Assembly: GCF_902489365.1 (NCBI RefSeq)
Contig: NZ_CABTZR010000004.1
Span: 8,883 to 72,882, forward strand
Reading direction: 5' to 3'
Length of the DNA: 64,000 nucleotides
Source: an uncultured Corynebacterium sp.
Lineage (GTDB): Bacteria; Actinomycetota; Actinomycetes; Mycobacteriales; Mycobacteriaceae
The notes below the pieces were generated by a model. It was not told where the DNA came from and searched no databases. It saw only the letters and a list, made by a program, of their open reading frames with translations. Shown piece after piece: positions 25,276 through 33,984 of this stretch. Position 1 is the stretch's first letter, and every line of letters begins with the position of its first letter. Position numbers and translations under genes: made by a program.

Positions 25276-26136
25276 TTAACCCAACTCCGTGTCCTCCGCA
25301 GCGCGACGGCTGCGGGTCATCTTCGCGCGTGCAGCCAATTGGTCTGCGTCGGGATAGTCCACGCCAACCAGGCTCAGCCCCGCGGCCGGGGCGAGGGGAA
25401 TCTGGGAGGATCTGCTGGTTTCCTGAAGCATCTGGGCCGCAAACTCCACCTCGCGGGAACCTTCGCCTACCCGCAGACAGCACCCCACGAGGCAGCGCAC
25501 CATGGACCAGCAAAACGCATCGGCGCTAACGTGTGCCTCATAGAGCTGCGGTTCTGCGGGCGTTGAGACGTCCTTCCACTCGAAGGCGAGCAACTCGCGG
25601 ATGGTCGTGGCGTGTGGCTTGGCCTTACAGAAAGCCACGAAATCGTTGAGCCCCACCAACTGGTCGGCTGCGGCCTGCATCAGCTCCAAGTCCACTGGCT
25701 TGAGCCACGTCGCGGTGTCCCGGGCACGGGTGGGAAGCGCACCGCGCGGATGCGTAGTGATGCGGTAGACGTAATGGCGGCGCAGCGCGGAAAAACGTCC
25801 GTCGAAGTCTGGCGACACCTCGGTGCAGGCGTGCACGCGGACGTCGACGGGCAGCAGCTTGGCCAAGCGCCGGACCAGTTTGGTGGGATCGCCATCAATG
25901 CTGCGCTGGCTCAGTGCGGCACGGGTGGTGTCCAAGTGCGCGACCTGGCCGCTGGCATGCACGCCCGCGTCGGTGCGCCCGGCCACGGTGAGCTCCACTG
26001 GGTGGCGCAGCACCATGCTCAGCTTTTCTTCTACGGTCTGCTGCACGGTGCGAAGGCCGTCCTTTTGACGGGCCCACCCGTGGAAGTCAGTGCCGTCATA
26101 GGCCAAGTCCAGTCGCAGGCGAACGCTTTCACTCAT
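25276..26136 (-). CDS. truA: tRNA pseudouridine(38-40) synthase
   Basis: TruA makes pseudouridine at positions 38-40 of the tRNA anticodon arm. The 286-residue protein has the catalytic Asp motif TVAGRTDAGVHASGQV, the opening LRLDLAYDGTDFHGWARQ, and the C-terminal FCWSMVRCLVGCCLRVGEG typical of the family. ATG at 26136 has no ribosome site, but TATCAT lies 8 nt upstream, so it may be leaderless. It sits after rplQ as in many actinobacteria (rplQ-truA), separated by a terminator and a palindrome. Confidence 0.95.
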   Translation of the reverse strand: MSESVRLRLDLAYDGTDFHGWARQKDGLRTVQQTVEEKLSMVLRHPVELTVAGRTDAGVHASGQVAHLDTTRAALSQRSIDGDPTKLVRRLAKLLPVDVRVHACTEVSPDFDGRFSALRRHYVYRITTHPRGALPTRARDTATWLKPVDLELMQAAADQLVGLNDFVAFCKAKPHATTIRELLAFEWKDVSTPAEPQLYEAHVSADAFCWSMVRCLVGCCLRVGEGSREVEFAAQMLQETSRSSQIPLAPAAGLSLVGVDYPDADQLAARAKMTRSRRAAEDTELG

Positions 26137-26191
26137 GGGGGTTGATGATACCGTGTGCTCGACGTGCCGTGGGGACTGCGTCCGTGGTCCA

Positions 26192-26245
26192 TTTTAACAA
26201 ATAAGGGTCCAAAAATCGCAGTTTTCAGGCCTCTATTTGTTAAAA
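26192..26245. repeat. 54-bp AT-rich near-palindrome
   Basis: TTTTAACAAATA (26192-26203) and TATTTGTTAAAA (26234-26245) are exact complements. The inner part continues imperfectly (GGGTCC against AGGCC, then AAAA against TTTT). It lies in the rplQ-truA gap and is not part of the rplQ terminator. It may be a dispersed repeat (MITE-like) or a regulatory site; origin unknown. Confidence 0.55.
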
Positions 26246-26297
26246 CGGTACATCCCCCAGCACGGCTCCCCGCTTTGCTCGGGCACGCAAAACGACA

Positions 26298-26335
26298 AAG
26301 GCCCACGCCCCACCACAGTGGTGAGCGCGGGCCTT
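26298..26335 (-). terminator. Terminator after rplQ
   Basis: AAGGCCC and GGGCCTT arms, extended by CGC/GCG and CACCAC/GTGGTG with mismatches, form a long GC-rich hairpin. On the minus strand it is followed by TTTGTCGTTTT. It ends the rpsM-rpsK-rpsD-rpoA-rplQ transcript. Confidence 0.75.
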
Positions 26336-26353
26336 GCTTAGACCTCAGAAAAG

Positions 26354-26833
26354 TTACTTCTCCTCGGTGGTCTCCTCAGCCTCAGCCTCGGTAGCCTCAG
26401 CCTCTTCAGCCTTAGCTTCCTCAGCCTGCTTGGAGGCAGCAGCGCGGGTAGCGCGGTTAGCCTCGGAGGTCACGGTCTCCTCGAGAACGAGGGAGATCTG
26501 GGACATCGGGGCGTTGTCGCCGGAGCGGTTGTCCAGCTTGATGATGCGGGTGTAACCACCCTCACGGTTCTCGAACTTCGGTGCCAGCTCGTCGAAGAGG
26601 TAGGCAACAACATCCTTGTGCGGGATGAGCTTGAGAACTGCGCGACGGTCAGCAACGGTGCCGGCCTTCGCCTTGGTGATGATCTTCTCAGCGTAAGGAC
26701 GAAGCAGCTTCGCCTTAGCGTCGGTGGTCTTGATTGCGCCGTGCTCGAACAGGCTCGCTGCCATGTTGCTCAGCAGGTGCTTCTGCTGGCTGGCGGAGCC
26801 GCCGAGACGCGGACCCTTCTTGGGGGTAGGCAT
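26354..26833 (-). CDS. rplQ: 50S ribosomal protein L17
   Basis: L17 lies near the peptide exit tunnel. The 159-residue product starts [21 protein letters not shown], followed by the standard [29 protein letters not shown]. The last about 40 residues are Ala/Glu-rich ([16 protein letters not shown]...), an extension common in corynebacterial L17 and absent from E. coli (127 residues). It has a GAGGAG site before ATG 26833 and is the last gene of the alpha operon. Confidence 0.96.
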   Translation of the reverse strand: MPTPKKGPRLGGSASQQKHLLSNMAASLFEHGAIKTTDAKAKLLRPYAEKIITKAKAGTVADRRAVLKLIPHKDVVAYLFDELAPKFENREGGYTRIIKLDNRSGDNAPMSQISLVLEETVTSEANRATRAAASKQAEEAKAEEAEATEAEAEETTEEK

Positions 26834-26911
26834 TATGTACTCCTCGTGTGCGGATTAATTGAGCGCGCGACGGGGCGCGGTTGCCGCGCCGTCACGATTC
26901 AGTGGAATTCT

Positions 26912-27922
26912 TTACTCGGAATCGTCGGAAGCCGGGTCCTTGAAGTCGCCGGTCTCTGCGTCGTAGCCTTCAAGCTGGGTCGGGTCGAAGTCCTCAGGGG
27001 TGTCCTTGAGGGCCAGGCCCAGGTTAGCCAGCTTGATCTTTACCTCGTTTATCGACTTCTGACCGAAGTTGCGGATGTCCAGCAGGTCCGACTCGGTGCA
27101 CTCAGCGAGCTCACCGACGGTGTGGATCTCCTGGCGCTTCAGGCAGTTGTAGGAGCGGACGGAGAAGTTCAGATCCTCGATCGGCATGCTGTAGGCGGCG
27201 ATGTACTCCGTCTCCTGCGGGGACGGGCCAATCTCAATGCCCTCAGCGGCGGTGTTCAGCTCGCGTGCCAGGCCGAAAAGCTCGACCAGGGTGCCACCGG
27301 CGGAAGCCAGGGCGTCGCGTGCGGAAATCGAGTTCTTGGTCTCGACGTCAATGATCAGCTTGTCAAAGTCAGTGCGCTGTTCAACACGAGTAGCTTCGAC
27401 CTTGTAAGAGACCTTCAGCACCGGGGAGTAAATCTGGTCGACCGGAATGCGGCCGATTTCTCCCGAGGTGGCGGCGGCCGGAACGTAGCCACGGCCGCGC
27501 TCGACGACGAGTTCCATCTCCAGCTTGGCGGACTCATTCAGCGATGCAATGTGCAGATCCGAGTTGTGGATCTCCACGCCAGCCGGCGGCTGGATATCGC
27601 CTGCAGTGACCTCACCCGGGCCTTCCTTGCTCAGGTACATGACCACCGGCTCATCGGAGTCGGAGGACAGAACCAGGCCCTTGACGTTAAGGATGATTTC
27701 GGAAACGTCTTCCTTCACACCATTGATGGTGGTGAACTCGTGGAGCACACCGTCAATCTTGATGGAGGTTACTGCCGCGCCCGGGATAGACGAAAGCAGC
27801 GTGCGACGAAGCGAGTTACCGAGGGTGTAACCGAAGCCCGGCTCGAGCGGCTCGATGACGAACTTAGAGCGAGACGAGTCGATGAATTCCTCGGTGAGCT
27901 GAGGACGCTGGGAAATAAGCAT
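26912..27922 (-). CDS. rpoA: RNA polymerase alpha subunit
   Basis: This is the alpha subunit of RNA polymerase. The 336-residue protein has the assembly domain ([30 protein letters not shown]) and a C-terminal domain beginning around residue 245 ([26 protein letters not shown]...[18 protein letters not shown]) that contacts UP elements and activators. ATG at 27922 has an AAGGAGA site. It lies between rpsD and rplQ in standard alpha-operon order. Confidence 0.98.
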   Translation of the reverse strand: MLISQRPQLTEEFIDSSRSKFVIEPLEPGFGYTLGNSLRRTLLSSIPGAAVTSIKIDGVLHEFTTINGVKEDVSEIILNVKGLVLSSDSDEPVVMYLSKEGPGEVTAGDIQPPAGVEIHNSDLHIASLNESAKLEMELVVERGRGYVPAAATSGEIGRIPVDQIYSPVLKVSYKVEATRVEQRTDFDKLIIDVETKNSISARDALASAGGTLVELFGLARELNTAAEGIEIGPSPQETEYIAAYSMPIEDLNFSVRSYNCLKRQEIHTVGELAECTESDLLDIRNFGQKSINEVKIKLANLGLALKDTPEDFDPTQLEGYDAETGDFKDPASDDSE

Positions 27923-27991
27923 GGAGTTTCTCCTTGTCGGCGCCCGCTATTTGACGCCGGTAGAAGTGGTAAAGATAAAAGCGTCGAAGGA

Positions 27992-28597
27992 TTACTTCGA
28001 GTAAAGCTCGACGATGAGCTGCTCCTGCAGCGGAACGTCGATCTGAGCGCGCTCGGGCAGCTGGTGCACGAGGATGCGCAGGGTGTCCGGAACGACCTGC
28101 AGCCACGCCGGAACGTTGGCGTCAACCAGGCGGTCCTGAGCCTCTTCGAACCATTCCATCTTCTGGGAACGCTCACGAACATCAATGATGTCATACTGCG
28201 TAACGCGGAAGGACGGAACGTTGATCTTCTTGCCGTTCACGGTGAAGTGACCGTGGGAGACAAGCTGGCGAGCCTGGCGGCGGGTGTTGGCCAGACCTGC
28301 GCGGTAGATCACGTTGTCGAGACGGGACTCGAGCAGAACGACGAGGTTGTCACCGGTCTTGCCCGGGAGACGGTTAGCCTCGGCGTAGTAGCGGCGGAAC
28401 TGACGCTCCAGCACACCGTAGGTGTACTTTGCCTTCTGCTTCTCCTGGAGCTGCAGCAGGTACTCAGATTCCTTGATGCGGTTGCGGCCAGCCTGTCCCG
28501 GAGGGTACGGGCGACGCTCAAATGCCATGTCGCCGCCGACCAGGTCGACGCGCAGACGGCGGGATACGCGGGTAGCGGGGCCAGTATAACGAGCCAT
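27992..28597 (-). CDS. rpsD: 30S ribosomal protein S4
   Basis: S4 nucleates 30S assembly and helps decoding fidelity. The 201-residue protein has MARYTGPATRVSRRLRVDLVGG, a central VLERQFRRYYAEANRL and the S4 RNA-binding domain (LESRLDNVIYRAGLANTRRQARQLVSHGHFTVNG). The N-terminal zinc-type Cys residues found in some S4 proteins are absent. ATG at 28597 follows a purine-rich GGAAGAGG site. It sits between rpsK and rpoA. Confidence 0.97.
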   Translation of the reverse strand: MARYTGPATRVSRRLRVDLVGGDMAFERRPYPPGQAGRNRIKESEYLLQLQEKQKAKYTYGVLERQFRRYYAEANRLPGKTGDNLVVLLESRLDNVIYRAGLANTRRQARQLVSHGHFTVNGKKINVPSFRVTQYDIIDVRERSQKMEWFEEAQDRLVDANVPAWLQVVPDTLRILVHQLPERAQIDVPLQEQLIVELYSK

Positions 28598-28618
28598 TTT
28601 CTTACCTCTTCCTTTCCC

Positions 28619-29023
28619 TTAAACCTTGCGGCGCTTGGTCGGACGGCAGCCGTTGTGCGGCTGTGGGGTGGCATCCGTGATCGAGGAAACCTCGAGGCCT
28701 GCAGCCTGCAGGGAACGGATGGCGGTCTCGCGGCCGGAGCCCGGACCCTTGACGAAAACGTCAACCTTCTTCATACCGTGGTCCATGGCCTTGCGGGCCG
28801 CGTTCTCAGCAGCCATCTGCGCTGCGAACGGGGTGGACTTACGGGAACCCTTGAAGCCGACGTGGCCGGAGGATGCCCAGGAGATGACAGCACCGTGCGG
28901 GTCCGTGATGGACACGATGGTGTTGTTGAAGGTGGACTTGATGTATGCGTGGCCAGCGGCCACGTTCTTCTTTACGACGCGACGACCACCACGGCGCGCG
29001 CCGGAACGAGTCTTGGGTGGCAT
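28619..29023 (-). CDS. rpsK: 30S ribosomal protein S11
   Basis: S11 is a platform protein near the Shine-Dalgarno helix. The 134-residue product contains the S11 core ([58 protein letters not shown]) and ends in [11 protein letters not shown]. It is separated from rpsM by only 3 nt, indicating tight coupling within the alpha operon. Confidence 0.97.
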   Translation of the reverse strand: MPPKTRSGARRGGRRVVKKNVAAGHAYIKSTFNNTIVSITDPHGAVISWASSGHVGFKGSRKSTPFAAQMAAENAARKAMDHGMKKVDVFVKGPGSGRETAIRSLQAAGLEVSSITDATPQPHNGCRPTKRRKV

Positions 29024-29026
29024 GTT

Positions 29027-29395
29027 TTACTTCTTCTTTCCTGCGATCGTCTTCTTCGGACCCTTGCGCGTACGAGCGTTGGTCTTGGTGCGCTGACCAC
29101 GAACAGGCAGGCCACGACGGTGGCGGATGCCCTGGTAGCAACCGATTTCAATCTTGCGACGGATGTCAGCCTGAACCTGGCGGCGGAGGTCACCCTCGAC
29201 CTTCCAGGTAGCTTCAATGACGTCACGCAGCGCCGACAGCTGATCGTCGTCGAGGTTGTCGGTGCGCAGGTCGGGAGAAATGCCGGTCTTTTCCAGCAGT
29301 TCCTTGGCACGGGACGGCCCGATGCCATAGATGTAGGTGAGAGCAACCTCCATGCGCTTGTTGCGCGGGAGGTCAACACCAGCTAGACGTGCCAT
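29027..29395 (-). CDS. rpsM: 30S ribosomal protein S13
   Basis: S13 sits in the 30S head and contacts the P-site tRNA and the 50S subunit. The 122-residue protein opens [20 protein letters not shown] and ends in a basic tail [18 protein letters not shown] at 29395 has an AAAGGA site. It begins the alpha operon. The 188-nt gap to infA holds the infA terminator and a leader containing CCCCGG/CCGGGG arms. rpmJ (L36), often found here in other bacteria, is absent. Confidence 0.97.
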   Translation of the reverse strand: MARLAGVDLPRNKRMEVALTYIYGIGPSRAKELLEKTGISPDLRTDNLDDDQLSALRDVIEATWKVEGDLRRQVQADIRRKIEIGCYQGIRHRRGLPVRGQRTKTNARTRKGPKKTIAGKKK

Positions 29396-29532
29396 ATGGC
29401 TAGTCCTTTCGGGTTGTTACGATGGTTTTCTCCTCATCCGTCCCCCGCCACGCATACGCTTCGCCCCGGGCCGTGCCGGGGAAACTGTGGGCATGCTTAG
29501 CAGCGTGGGCTCAGGCCATCGCAGCCTGAGGT

Positions 29533-29559
29533 AAAAAAGGACGCACCAAGGGCGCGTCC
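29533..29559 (-). terminator. Intrinsic terminator after infA
   Basis: On the minus strand GGACGC, a 9-nt loop, GCGTCC, then six T residues: a textbook rho-independent terminator 25 nt past the infA stop. It separates infA from the alpha operon. Confidence 0.85.
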
Positions 29560-29583
29560 CGTGGGTGAGGAGGCTTACTGTCT

Positions 29584-29802
29584 TTACTTGTAGCGGTAGA
29601 CGATTCGTCCGCGGGTCAGGTCATAAGGAGACAGCTCCACAACAACGCGATCCTCTGGGAGGATGCGGATGTAGTGCTGACGCATCTTGCCCGAGATGTG
29701 GGCAAGAACCTTGTGCCCGTTGTCGAGCTCGACGCGGAACATTGCGTTGGGCAGGGGTTCGACAATGCGACCCTCAACCTCGATTGCGCCTTCCTTAGCC
29801 AT
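29584..29802 (-). CDS. infA: Translation initiation factor IF-1
   Basis: IF-1 binds the 30S A site during initiation. The 72-residue protein is a single S1-like OB fold ([53 protein letters not shown]), exactly the usual length. ATG at 29802 has an AGAGG site. A clear promoter lies at 29926-29954, and it has its own terminator, so it appears to be transcribed as a single gene here. Confidence 0.97.
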   Translation of the reverse strand: MAKEGAIEVEGRIVEPLPNAMFRVELDNGHKVLAHISGKMRQHYIRILPEDRVVVELSPYDLTRGRIVYRYK

Positions 29803-29925
29803 AACCTCTACTTTTCTGATGGAGTTCTTTACGCCGCGCTTGGCGACGTCTCCACCTGCATGTTTGGTGTCTACTGCCTGGTGCCCTCAGCAGCCAATCC
29901 GGCTACGTACAGACACCAGCACTAA

Positions 29926-29954
29926 AGCATACGCTGCAAGCACCCGTTTTCCAA
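29926..29954 (-). promoter_or_regulatory. infA promoter
   Basis: On the minus strand TTGGAA (29949-29954), a 17-nt spacer, then TATGCT (29926-29931). It predicts a leader of about 115-120 nt before infA. Confidence 0.65.
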
Positions 29955-30012
29955 ATACGGTTAGTGCAGCACAGCAGGTTTTCGCTCGAAGACACGCCGC
30001 GAAAACGCAGTA

Positions 30013-30075
30013 ACCTCCCGTCACTGTCAAGCGCGGGAGGTAGAAGGCCTGTAGCGGTGGCTCACCCACCGCTAC
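30013..30075 (-). terminator. Tandem hairpins after the L,D-transpeptidase gene
   Basis: GTAGCGGTGG (30051-30060) and CCACCGCTAC (30066-30075) form a perfect 10-bp stem with a 5-nt loop directly past the stop at 30079. A second stem, ACCTCCCG/CGGGAGGT, spans 30013-30041. No U-tract, so termination strength is uncertain. Confidence 0.55.
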
Positions 30076-30078
30076 GTT

Positions 30079-30870
30079 CTAGTAGATGAAGACCTTGGAA
30101 CCAACCGGAACATCGTTCCAGTAGCGCACGGCATCCTGGTGGGTCAGGCGCACGCAGCCATTGGACTGGTAGGCCGGGGAGCCCTCGTGGAAGGCGTGAC
30201 CATTGTTCGTGAAGTACATTGCGTACGGCATCGGTGCGTTACCGAATTCCCACGAGATCTCGTCCTTCACCTTACGGTTGATGTAGTACGTGCCGGCCGG
30301 GGTTTCCTCCCCCGGCTTACCGGTGGACATGCCCTGAGCAACGTAGGTGACATTGCCGTTGCCGTCCTGCAGCCAGGTGCGGCGACCGTCGCGGTCCACG
30401 CACACGCGGGCATCCGCCGGGCACGGGCCTGTATTGAACTTCTGCGCTTGACGCTCCGCCTCAGCCTTACGGGCTGCTTCCTCAGCAGCGGCCTTTTCGC
30501 GAGCGACCTGTTCAGCGTGGGCGCGCTCTTCAGCTTCGCGGGCGGCGCGGATCTCCGCGTTCTTCTGCTCGATGAGGCCGGGGAAGACGAGCTCAATAGC
30601 GCCGTCGATTACTGGGCGAAGAGCATCGGCTGCCTGCGGGTTAACATTCTGCAGTGCTTCCAGCATTTGGTTGCGGCTAGCCCACGCGTTCTCACGGGTC
30701 TGGCCTGCGAACTCATCAAGCTGGGACTGGACGTTGGAGGACAGGGAATCAATAGAGGGGACCGTCTGTGCATGTGCGGCCGGAGCGACCGAGAGAGTAG
30801 CGGTCAGAAGGCCGATTGCGGTGGCTCGGCGTAGGGAACGAGCACCAGCGCGGGAGCGAATTTTAGACAT
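30079..30870 (-). CDS. L,D-transpeptidase (YkuD domain)
   Basis: This exported peptidoglycan cross-linking enzyme forms 3-3 (L,D) bonds, the targets of carbapenems. The 263-residue protein starts MSKIRSRAGARSLRR with a signal peptide ending near AHA/Q. A helical coiled-coil region follows (EIRAAREAEERAHAEQVAREKAAAEEAARKAEAERQAQ), then the YkuD catalytic domain with His-x(n)-SNGCVRL (catalytic Cys) and TPAGTYYI. I chose ATG at 30870 because TATACT ends 7 nt upstream (leaderless); a start at 30897 has no support. It does not resemble the two-domain mycobacterial LdtMt2; the coiled coil takes the place of Ig domains. Confidence 0.92.
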   Translation of the reverse strand: MSKIRSRAGARSLRRATAIGLLTATLSVAPAAHAQTVPSIDSLSSNVQSQLDEFAGQTRENAWASRNQMLEALQNVNPQAADALRPVIDGAIELVFPGLIEQKNAEIRAAREAEERAHAEQVAREKAAAEEAARKAEAERQAQKFNTGPCPADARVCVDRDGRRTWLQDGNGNVTYVAQGMSTGKPGEETPAGTYYINRKVKDEISWEFGNAPMPYAMYFTNNGHAFHEGSPAYQSNGCVRLTHQDAVRYWNDVPVGSKVFIY

Positions 30871-30921
30871 GGCAAGAAGTATAAACCTTTCGACCATGAT
30901 TTCCTACCCGAGAGACGTATT

Positions 30922-31716
30922 TTAGTAGCGCGGGGTCAGGATTCGGGGACCATTCTCCGTCGCCGCGACGGTGTGTTCCCAGTGCGCCGACCACGAGCCA
31001 TCGAGGGTTACCACGGTCCAGTCATCCTCGAGGACCTCGCTGTCCTCAGTACCCAGGGTCAGCATCGGCTCAATGGCCAACACAGAACCTTCCTGAATGA
31101 GGGGACCGCGCCCTGCCTTGCCTTCGTTGGCCAAGTAGGGCTCCTCGTGCATCTCTCGGCCGATGCCGTGGCCGCCGTAGCCATCGACGATAAAGAGCTC
31201 GACGCCGAATTTATCCTCGGCACGGTAGGTCGCCTGCTCGAGGGCAGCGGAGACGTCGGTCAGCCGGTTGCCCGGAACCATCGCTTTAAGCCCCTCGTGG
31301 AGGACCCATTCGGTGGCGTCGCTCAGCGCCTGCGCTTCGGCGCTGGGCTTGCCGACGCCAAACGTCCACGCACTATCCCCCACCCAGCCGTCGAGCGTGG
31401 CACCACAGTCGATGGAAACAAGGTCCCCCTCAGCCAGCAGCATTTCCTTACTCGGGATGCCGTGGACGATGACGTCGTTCACGGAGGCGCAGATGGAACC
31501 GGGGAACCCGCCGTAGCCCTTGAAGGTGGGCACGGCACCGGCATCGCGGATGGTCTGCTCGGCCACCTCATCGAGTTCCAGCGTGCTCACGCCCACCGCG
31601 GCGGCGGCGCGTACCGCCTGCAAGGCGCGGCCGACGATCTCGCCGGCCGCCTGCATGGCATCGAGCTCTCCTGGGGTGCGGGCGGGGATGATTTTAGTGC
31701 GTCGTCGAAAAGCCAT
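30922..31716 (-). CDS. map: Methionine aminopeptidase, type I
   Basis: This metalloprotease removes the initiator Met from nascent proteins. The 264-residue protein shows the five metal ligands: two Asp in [19 protein letters not shown], His in [15 protein letters not shown], Glu in LAIEPML and Glu in [11 protein letters not shown]. No N-terminal zinc finger is present. ATG at 31716 is 16 nt after the adk stop, so secY-adk-map form one unit. No clear ribosome site precedes it. Confidence 0.96.
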   Translation of the reverse strand: MAFRRRTKIIPARTPGELDAMQAAGEIVGRALQAVRAAAAVGVSTLELDEVAEQTIRDAGAVPTFKGYGGFPGSICASVNDVIVHGIPSKEMLLAEGDLVSIDCGATLDGWVGDSAWTFGVGKPSAEAQALSDATEWVLHEGLKAMVPGNRLTDVSAALEQATYRAEDKFGVELFIVDGYGGHGIGREMHEEPYLANEGKAGRGPLIQEGSVLAIEPMLTLGTEDSEVLEDDWTVVTLDGSWSAHWEHTVAATENGPRILTPRY

Positions 31717-31732
31717 GGCTTAAAAAGGCAGA

Positions 31733-32278
31733 TTACTTGCCCATGGCCTTCAGGGTGCGCTCGTTGATCTCCTCAACGGACCCCTCAGCCTTCACGGAGA
31801 TGATGGCGTCGCCGTAGTGCTCAATAAGCGGGAAGGTCTCCTCGCGGTAGACGCCCAGGCGGGTGCGGATGGTCTCCTCGGTGTCGTCTGCGCGGCCGCG
31901 GGCGAGCATACGCTCGACAACGACGTCCTCAGACACCTCAAAGTTCAGCACGCCATCGAGCTTCAGGCCCTTGTCGTCGAGGAGCTTCGCTAGGATGTCG
32001 GCCTGCTCCACGGTGCGTGGGAAGCCGTCGAGGAGGAAACCTTCCTTGGCATCATCCTGGTTAAGGCGGTCCTCTACCATGCGGGCGGTGACGTCGGTCG
32101 GCACCAGCTTGCCAGCGTCGATGTAGGACTTGGCCTCTACACCGAGCGGGGTGCCCTCACCAATGTTGGCGCGGAAGAGGTCACCGGTGGAGATGTGCGG
32201 AACGCCGAGCTTCTCGCTGAGGAGGGCGGCTTGGGTGCCCTTGCCGGCACCGGGAGGGCCAAGGAGTACGTAACGCAT
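31733..32278 (-). CDS. adk: Adenylate kinase
   Basis: Adk interconverts 2 ADP with ATP and AMP. The 181-residue protein begins [20 protein letters not shown] (P-loop), with GFPRTVEQA and [16 protein letters not shown]. The LID is the short form without a four-Cys zinc site, typical of actinobacterial Adk. The ATG at 32278 overlaps the secY stop (TAATG), so it is coupled to secY. Confidence 0.97.
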   Translation of the reverse strand: MRYVLLGPPGAGKGTQAALLSEKLGVPHISTGDLFRANIGEGTPLGVEAKSYIDAGKLVPTDVTARMVEDRLNQDDAKEGFLLDGFPRTVEQADILAKLLDDKGLKLDGVLNFEVSEDVVVERMLARGRADDTEETIRTRLGVYREETFPLIEHYGDAIISVKAEGSVEEINERTLKAMGK

Positions 32279-33603
32279 TACTTAAGCAGTCCTTCGTAGT
32301 TGGATTGTAGAAGCTGGGACTCGATTTGCTTGACCGTGGTCAGGGCAACCGAGACCATAATGAGGATGGCGGTACCACCGAAGGCGGAGGTGCCGCTGGC
32401 ACCTGCAGTGCCCACTCCGAGATCCAGGAGGATATTCGGAAGGACGGCGATAACCGCGAGGTAGATCGAACCGACGAACAGCAGGCGGTTCATCACGAAG
32501 CCTAGGTACTCGGCGGTCGGTCGCCCCGGGCGGATACCCGGGATGAATCCACCATACTTCTTCATGTTGTCGGCCTGTTCCGCAGGGTCGTACTGAACCG
32601 ACACGTAGAAGTAGGAGAAGAAGATGGTGAGCACAAAGTAGAGAACGATGTACTGCCAGGAACTCGGTGATTGCAGGTGAGCAATGACGTTGCGCTGCCA
32701 CCAGTTATCGGAGACTCCCGGGGAGCCGGAGTTGACAATCTGGGTGATGAGCACCGGCATGTAGATCAGCGAGGAGGCGAAGATGACAGGGATAACGCCG
32801 GCCTGGTTGACCTTCAGCGGCAGGTAGGTTGAAGAACCACCGTACTGACGGCGGCCCACCATGCGCTTGGCGTACTGCACCGGGATACGGCGCTGACCCT
32901 GCTCGATGAAGGTAATGCCCGCGACGAGAACGATGAGGCCCGTGAGAACCATGGCGAAGACCAGACCGCCATTGTTCTGGAAGATGTTGACACCGTCGGT
33001 AGGAAGGCGCGTGGCAATACCGGCGAAAATCAGCAGCGACATACCGTTGCCGATTCCCTTCTCCGTAATCAGCTCACCCATCCACATCACCAGGACCGCA
33101 CCAGAGGTCATGGTGATAACGAGCACGACGAGGGTGAAGAAGTTGCGGTCCTCCGCCAAGACGCGCACGCCCTGGCCCAGAAGCTGCTCGCGGTCCGCCA
33201 AGGCCACGATGCCTGCGGACTGCAGCAGGGCCAGCGCAAGGGTGAGGTAACGCGTGTATTGCGTCATCTTCGCCTGACCGGACTGACCCTCCTTCTTCAA
33301 CTGCTCGAAGTGTGGAATAACCACGGTGAGCAGCTGCACGATAATGGACGCCGTAATGTACGGCATGATGCCGATGGCGAAGATAGATAGCTGCAGCAGC
33401 GCACCACCGGAGAACAGGTTGATCACCGAGTACAGGTTGCCGGACTCCTCCGTGAGGTCACGAAGACGGCCGGCGATGGTGGCGTAATCAACGCCCGGCG
33501 ACGGGATCTGCGCGCCAACGCGGTAGAGAATAATCATCACGAGAGTGAAGATGATCTTCTTCCGCAGGTCGGCATCTTTGAAAGCCTGCAAAATGGCGGA
33601 CAC
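32278..33603 (-). CDS. secY: Protein translocase subunit SecY
   Basis: SecY is the pore of the Sec channel. The 441-residue protein has ten hydrophobic helices, including the start [31 protein letters not shown], the plug region that follows, and cytoplasmic loops with [19 protein letters not shown] and [31 protein letters not shown] at 33603 has an AGGAGG site. The upstream region holds a structured leader (33676-33718). It is separated from rplO by inserted plus-strand genes. Confidence 0.97.
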   Translation of the reverse strand: MSAILQAFKDADLRKKIIFTLVMIILYRVGAQIPSPGVDYATIAGRLRDLTEESGNLYSVINLFSGGALLQLSIFAIGIMPYITASIIVQLLTVVIPHFEQLKKEGQSGQAKMTQYTRYLTLALALLQSAGIVALADREQLLGQGVRVLAEDRNFFTLVVLVITMTSGAVLVMWMGELITEKGIGNGMSLLIFAGIATRLPTDGVNIFQNNGGLVFAMVLTGLIVLVAGITFIEQGQRRIPVQYAKRMVGRRQYGGSSTYLPLKVNQAGVIPVIFASSLIYMPVLITQIVNSGSPGVSDNWWQRNVIAHLQSPSSWQYIVLYFVLTIFFSYFYVSVQYDPAEQADNMKKYGGFIPGIRPGRPTAEYLGFVMNRLLFVGSIYLAVIAVLPNILLDLGVGTAGASGTSAFGGTAILIMVSVALTTVKQIESQLLQSNYEGLLK

Positions 33604-33675
33604 TACTCAATCCTCCTGGCCTACCGCGCTTGCTGTGCGGTTCGAATTCGCCGCGCACGGGGGTGGATCTCATCT

Positions 33676-33718
33676 GTTCCTAATAGATAAGAACCCTCTT
33701 AAGGTCCTTCATAGGAAC
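33676..33718 (-). promoter_or_regulatory. Structured leader upstream of secY
   Basis: GTTCCTA (33676-33682) and TAGGAAC (33712-33718) are exact complements enclosing AAGAACC/GGTCCTT arms with one mismatch, giving a two-tier stem about 75 nt before the secY start. The rest of the 381-nt gap (33604-33984) has no convincing gene; the tmsB promoter region lies at its right end. Confidence 0.45.
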
Positions 33719-33984
33719 GGTTGGACAGTTTCGACCCCATTACCCTACCAGTCCCACCCCCTTTCGCCACATTGGCCCCGCGAAAACCAGGCTTATCCTT
33801 GTCGGATTAGTTTCCTCCTTAGCGCCATCAACGCATTGGGCCTACCATGGCCCGTGTTGCCCTAAGGCAATGTCCTTACAAGATTTCTACGTCTTTTCGA
33901 CCTCTCAAGCGGCGTCCCGGGGCGTCTCAGAGCAAGGCCGTCTTCTATCTGCCTAACCTTGATCCGAAAGTAGTATGTAGTTTT

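Noticed and set aside
26618..29386. A 922-residue plus-strand open frame across the alpha operon
   Set aside because: It lies antisense to rplQ-rpoA-rpsD-rpsK-rpsM, all unmistakable. Long antisense frames arise from high-GC codon bias.
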